NCBI RefSeq assembly: GCF_013204845.1
Contig: NZ_JABMKY010000002.1
Location: 682,001 to 746,000 of the forward strand
DNA from: Paenibacillus qinlingensis
GTDB taxonomy: Bacteria > Bacillota > Bacilli > Paenibacillales > NBRC-103111
Reading direction: 5' to 3'
DNA length: 64,000 nucleotides
Every line of letters starts with the position of its first letter. Within the stretch, counting starts at the first letter, position 1. Position numbers and translations under genes: made by a program. This document shows, in pieces, positions 62,153 to 64,000 of the stretch. Below the pieces are notes generated by a model that worked only from the letters and a program-made list of their open reading frames with translations, ran no database searches and was not told the origin of the DNA.

Positions 62153-62259
62153 ACGCTCGACCCCTCCTTTCATACCTTATATGGTTTGGTATATGCTGTA
62201 TAACTTGACCAAAATCACTTGTTCCACATATTTTGTTAGATTATCAAGTACCAAAACGT

Positions 62260-62455
62260 TGTCTCAACATTTTAGGCCTAGGAAAGAAATATGATGAGAT
62301 TACGTATGTGCCTTTGCAAAAATGGAAGAAACTTAAAAACAAAAAAAGGCTGTTATCTTTAGGAATTCCAAAAGATAAAGCCTTAAAAAGGGGAACGAAT
62401 GTTACGTAAGGTGGTGTGAGAGGTCCGCCGTTAATCTCCGCCCTCCTACTCAAAT
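62260..62455 (+). mobile_element. 3' remnant of a group II intron
   Basis: Up to TAA at 62407-62409 a plus frame reads YDEITYVPLQKWKKLKNKKR then LLSLGIPKDKALKRGTNVT, like the end of group II intron-encoded reverse transcriptases (the W-K-..-LGIPKDKA block). It is followed by GGTGGTGTGAGAGGTCCGCC...CCTCCTACTC, the domain V/VI region typical of bacterial intron 3' ends. The rest of the intron is missing, and the CDS here is dead. Confidence 0.7.
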
Positions 62456-62480
62456 GATTATGGCTAGCTACCTGATCAGG

Positions 62481-63623
62481 TTAAGGTTTCAATATAATCT
62501 TGATAGCCTGATCCTCCTTCCTATTAAAAATACTATACCCATGCTCCGCATCATCCAACTTCAGTCGATGACTAATAATATCGGTAGGATCGAATACACC
62601 TGCCTTGATTTGGCGATATAATTCAGCCATATAGTGAATGACTGGCGCTTGACCCATTTTCAGTGTAATGTTGCGGCTAAATAAATCACCAAAAGGGAAA
62701 GCATTATAATTCATTCCATAAGCGCCAGTTACCTGAATCGTGCCGCCTTTGCGCACCAGTTTAGCTGCCATCCGGAATGCACCGAGTCCACCGCCTTGGA
62801 GCATTAGCATCGTTTCTATTTTCTCCACAAAGGTTTTCTCAGAATCCAGTCCGACAGCGTCAATTACCACATCTGCTCCACCACCTGTAAGCTCAGCTAA
62901 GTATTGAAGCAGAACATCTTGTTTTTTAAAATTAAAAACTTCGACTTGATTTGTTTTACTCGCATGCTCCAAACGATAATCGACATGATCAATTGCAATA
63001 ACACGTTTTGCACCTTTTAACCACGCAAATTTCTGTGTTAGCAAACCCACGGGTCCACAGCCTAGAATAATAACGGTATCACCAGCCTTAACACCTGCAT
63101 GATCCACACTCCAATACGCAGTAGGAATAATATCAGAGAGAAATAAGATTTTCTCATCCTCCATTTCAGCACCCTCAGGCACTTTGAAAGGGACGAAGTT
63201 TCCATAAGGAACACGCAGCAATTCAGCTTGTCCGCCTGCATATCCGCCATATGTATCGGAATAACCGAAATATCCGCCTGTATCTCCATGTAAATAATCA
63301 TTGGAATTATCACATTGGCTTTCTAATTGATGATTACAGTACCAACACTGACCACATGCAATATTAAAAGGAAGGATGACGCGGTCTCCCTTTTTCACCT
63401 TGGTTACATCTTTTCCTACTTCCTCCACGATTCCCATTGGCTCATGGCCAATAATAAAGTCGTCTCGCATATTTGGCATTTCCCCATTATAGATGTGAAG
63501 ATCCGAGCCACATATGCTAGTAGTTGTGATACGAACCAGAATATCATCCGATTTCTGTAGCTTGGCATCAGGCACTTCTTTAACTTTCACATTTCTAATT
63601 CCTTGGTAGGTTAACGCTTTCAT
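62481..63623 (-). CDS. Zinc-dependent alcohol/formaldehyde dehydrogenase family protein
   Basis: A 380-residue medium-chain dehydrogenase. The catalytic zinc ligands are Cys38 in SICGSDLH and His60/Glu61 in IIGHEPMG, the structural zinc cysteines lie in CGQCWYCNHQLESQC, and the NAD site is ILGCGPVGLL followed by Asp-bearing AIDHVD. The length and the inserted GGYFGYSDTYGGYAGGQAEL match the glutathione-independent formaldehyde dehydrogenase-like group. Substrate unproved. A GGGAGG ribosome site lies about 10 bp before the ATG. Confidence 0.92.
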   Translation of the reverse strand: MKALTYQGIRNVKVKEVPDAKLQKSDDILVRITTTSICGSDLHIYNGEMPNMRDDFIIGHEPMGIVEEVGKDVTKVKKGDRVILPFNIACGQCWYCNHQLESQCDNSNDYLHGDTGGYFGYSDTYGGYAGGQAELLRVPYGNFVPFKVPEGAEMEDEKILFLSDIIPTAYWSVDHAGVKAGDTVIILGCGPVGLLTQKFAWLKGAKRVIAIDHVDYRLEHASKTNQVEVFNFKKQDVLLQYLAELTGGGADVVIDAVGLDSEKTFVEKIETMLMLQGGGLGAFRMAAKLVRKGGTIQVTGAYGMNYNAFPFGDLFSRNITLKMGQAPVIHYMAELYRQIKAGVFDPTDIISHRLKLDDAEHGYSIFNRKEDQAIKIILKP

Positions 63624-63766
63624 TTTATCCTCCCTTTCTTAGATGCAATTATTCTTCTCTTCTGCTTTCTTTATTATCATGTTGAAGCCAAACGTGGTTA
63701 CAACATCAATAAATGGGCAAATTAGGAGGAAGAAAAAAGGTAGCAAATAGGAAAGGAATTCTGCGA

Positions 63767-64000
63767 ATGAATACAGCGAACCTGATTCAGAAAGATAGTG
63801 ATTTGACTTCGTATGCCAACCGCAATCTGTGGTCCGGTATTTTATTTGGCCTCGGTTTAGTCGGTTTTATTGATGAAACGGTATTTCATCAACTTCTGCA
63901 TTGGCATCATTTTTACGACAAATCCACAACCCAAATCGGCTTGATTTCAGATGGTTTGTTTCACTCGTTCAGTTGGTTTGCAACTATTGGATCGCTGTTT
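63767..64000 (+). CDS. DUF2243 membrane protein, N-terminal part (cut by window edge)
   Basis: From ATG 63767, with AAAGGA nine bases upstream, 78 residues are seen. Helix 1 is SGILFGLGLVGFIDETVFHQ, followed by LLHWHHFY and then DGLFHSFSWFATIG. The block GF-D-x-VFHQLL-WHH and DGLFHxF match DUF2243, an integral membrane family of unknown function. It runs rightward off the window. Confidence 0.85.
   Translation, partial: MNTANLIQKDSDLTSYANRNLWSGILFGLGLVGFIDETVFHQLLHWHHFYDKSTTQIGLISDGLFHSFSWFATIGSLF

Noticed and set aside
62244..62453. 69-codon minus-strand frame
   Set aside because: It is antisense to the group II intron remnant and has no ribosome site.

Overview
The window looks like the chromosome of an endospore-forming member of the Bacillales, most likely Paenibacillus or a close relative. 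The support is a cotJABC spore-coat operon, a soluble PAS-type sporulation-like kinase, a qoxABCD quinol oxidase, strong AGGAGG-type ribosome sites, frequent GTG and TTG starts, and many small Bacillus-type genes. I see no rRNA, tRNA, CRISPR array or complete insertion sequence. Identifications come from reading motifs; no database search was run.

Region by region: 1-5.8 kb is a leftward operon of a BMP-type ABC importer, a biuret-hydrolase-like enzyme and a gene cut by the window edge. 5.8-11.1 kb holds a VOC protein, a patatin lipase, and a signalling operon (lipoprotein, histidine kinase, HD-GYP response regulator). 11.4-17.5 kb carries a coiled-coil protein, a tandem hairpin-repeat array, udk, an MFS transporter, an M29 aminopeptidase and a membrane-anchored L,D-transpeptidase. 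17.7-21.7 kb is the quinol oxidase operon. 21.9-31.1 kb is ordinary chromosome: metallo-hydrolase, DUF4870 protein, cutC, deoxynucleoside kinase, PAS kinase, Zn-dependent phospholipase C-like protein and ung.

31.2-48.8 kb is the accessory part. A GC-richer topB has lost its Toprim-encoding 5' end. About 400 bp of AT-rich non-coding DNA further on lies an intact AT-rich topB. Then come a SIR2-HerA anti-phage operon and three unrelated genes of unknown function, one with a clear HEPN-type RxxxxH motif, interleaved with one intact and two decayed serine recombinases. The island ends with an SOS-boxed operon (small gene, Y-family polymerase UvrX, YolD-like protein) and an ATP-dependent DNA ligase. 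This looks like a genomic island or old mobile-element graveyard with a defence and mutagenic-repair cargo.

49.2-64 kb returns to mixed chromosome: a divergent HxlR regulator / LLM oxidoreductase / NmrA-like set, manganese catalase, a decayed RNase J gene, a metallo-hydrolase, a DUF3231 protein, an MFS exporter behind a 15-codon leader, an RNA ligase/cyclic phosphodiesterase-family protein, a tandem-repeat protein, cotJABC, the 3' end of a group II intron, a zinc alcohol dehydrogenase and the start of a DUF2243 membrane protein.

The items most worth following up are the recombinase-interleaved genes at 39.5-45.1 kb, the topB replacement, two tiny paralogous membrane peptides (47611-47703 and 59827-59928), the hairpin array at 11.8-12.2 kb, and the leader-coupled MFS exporter.
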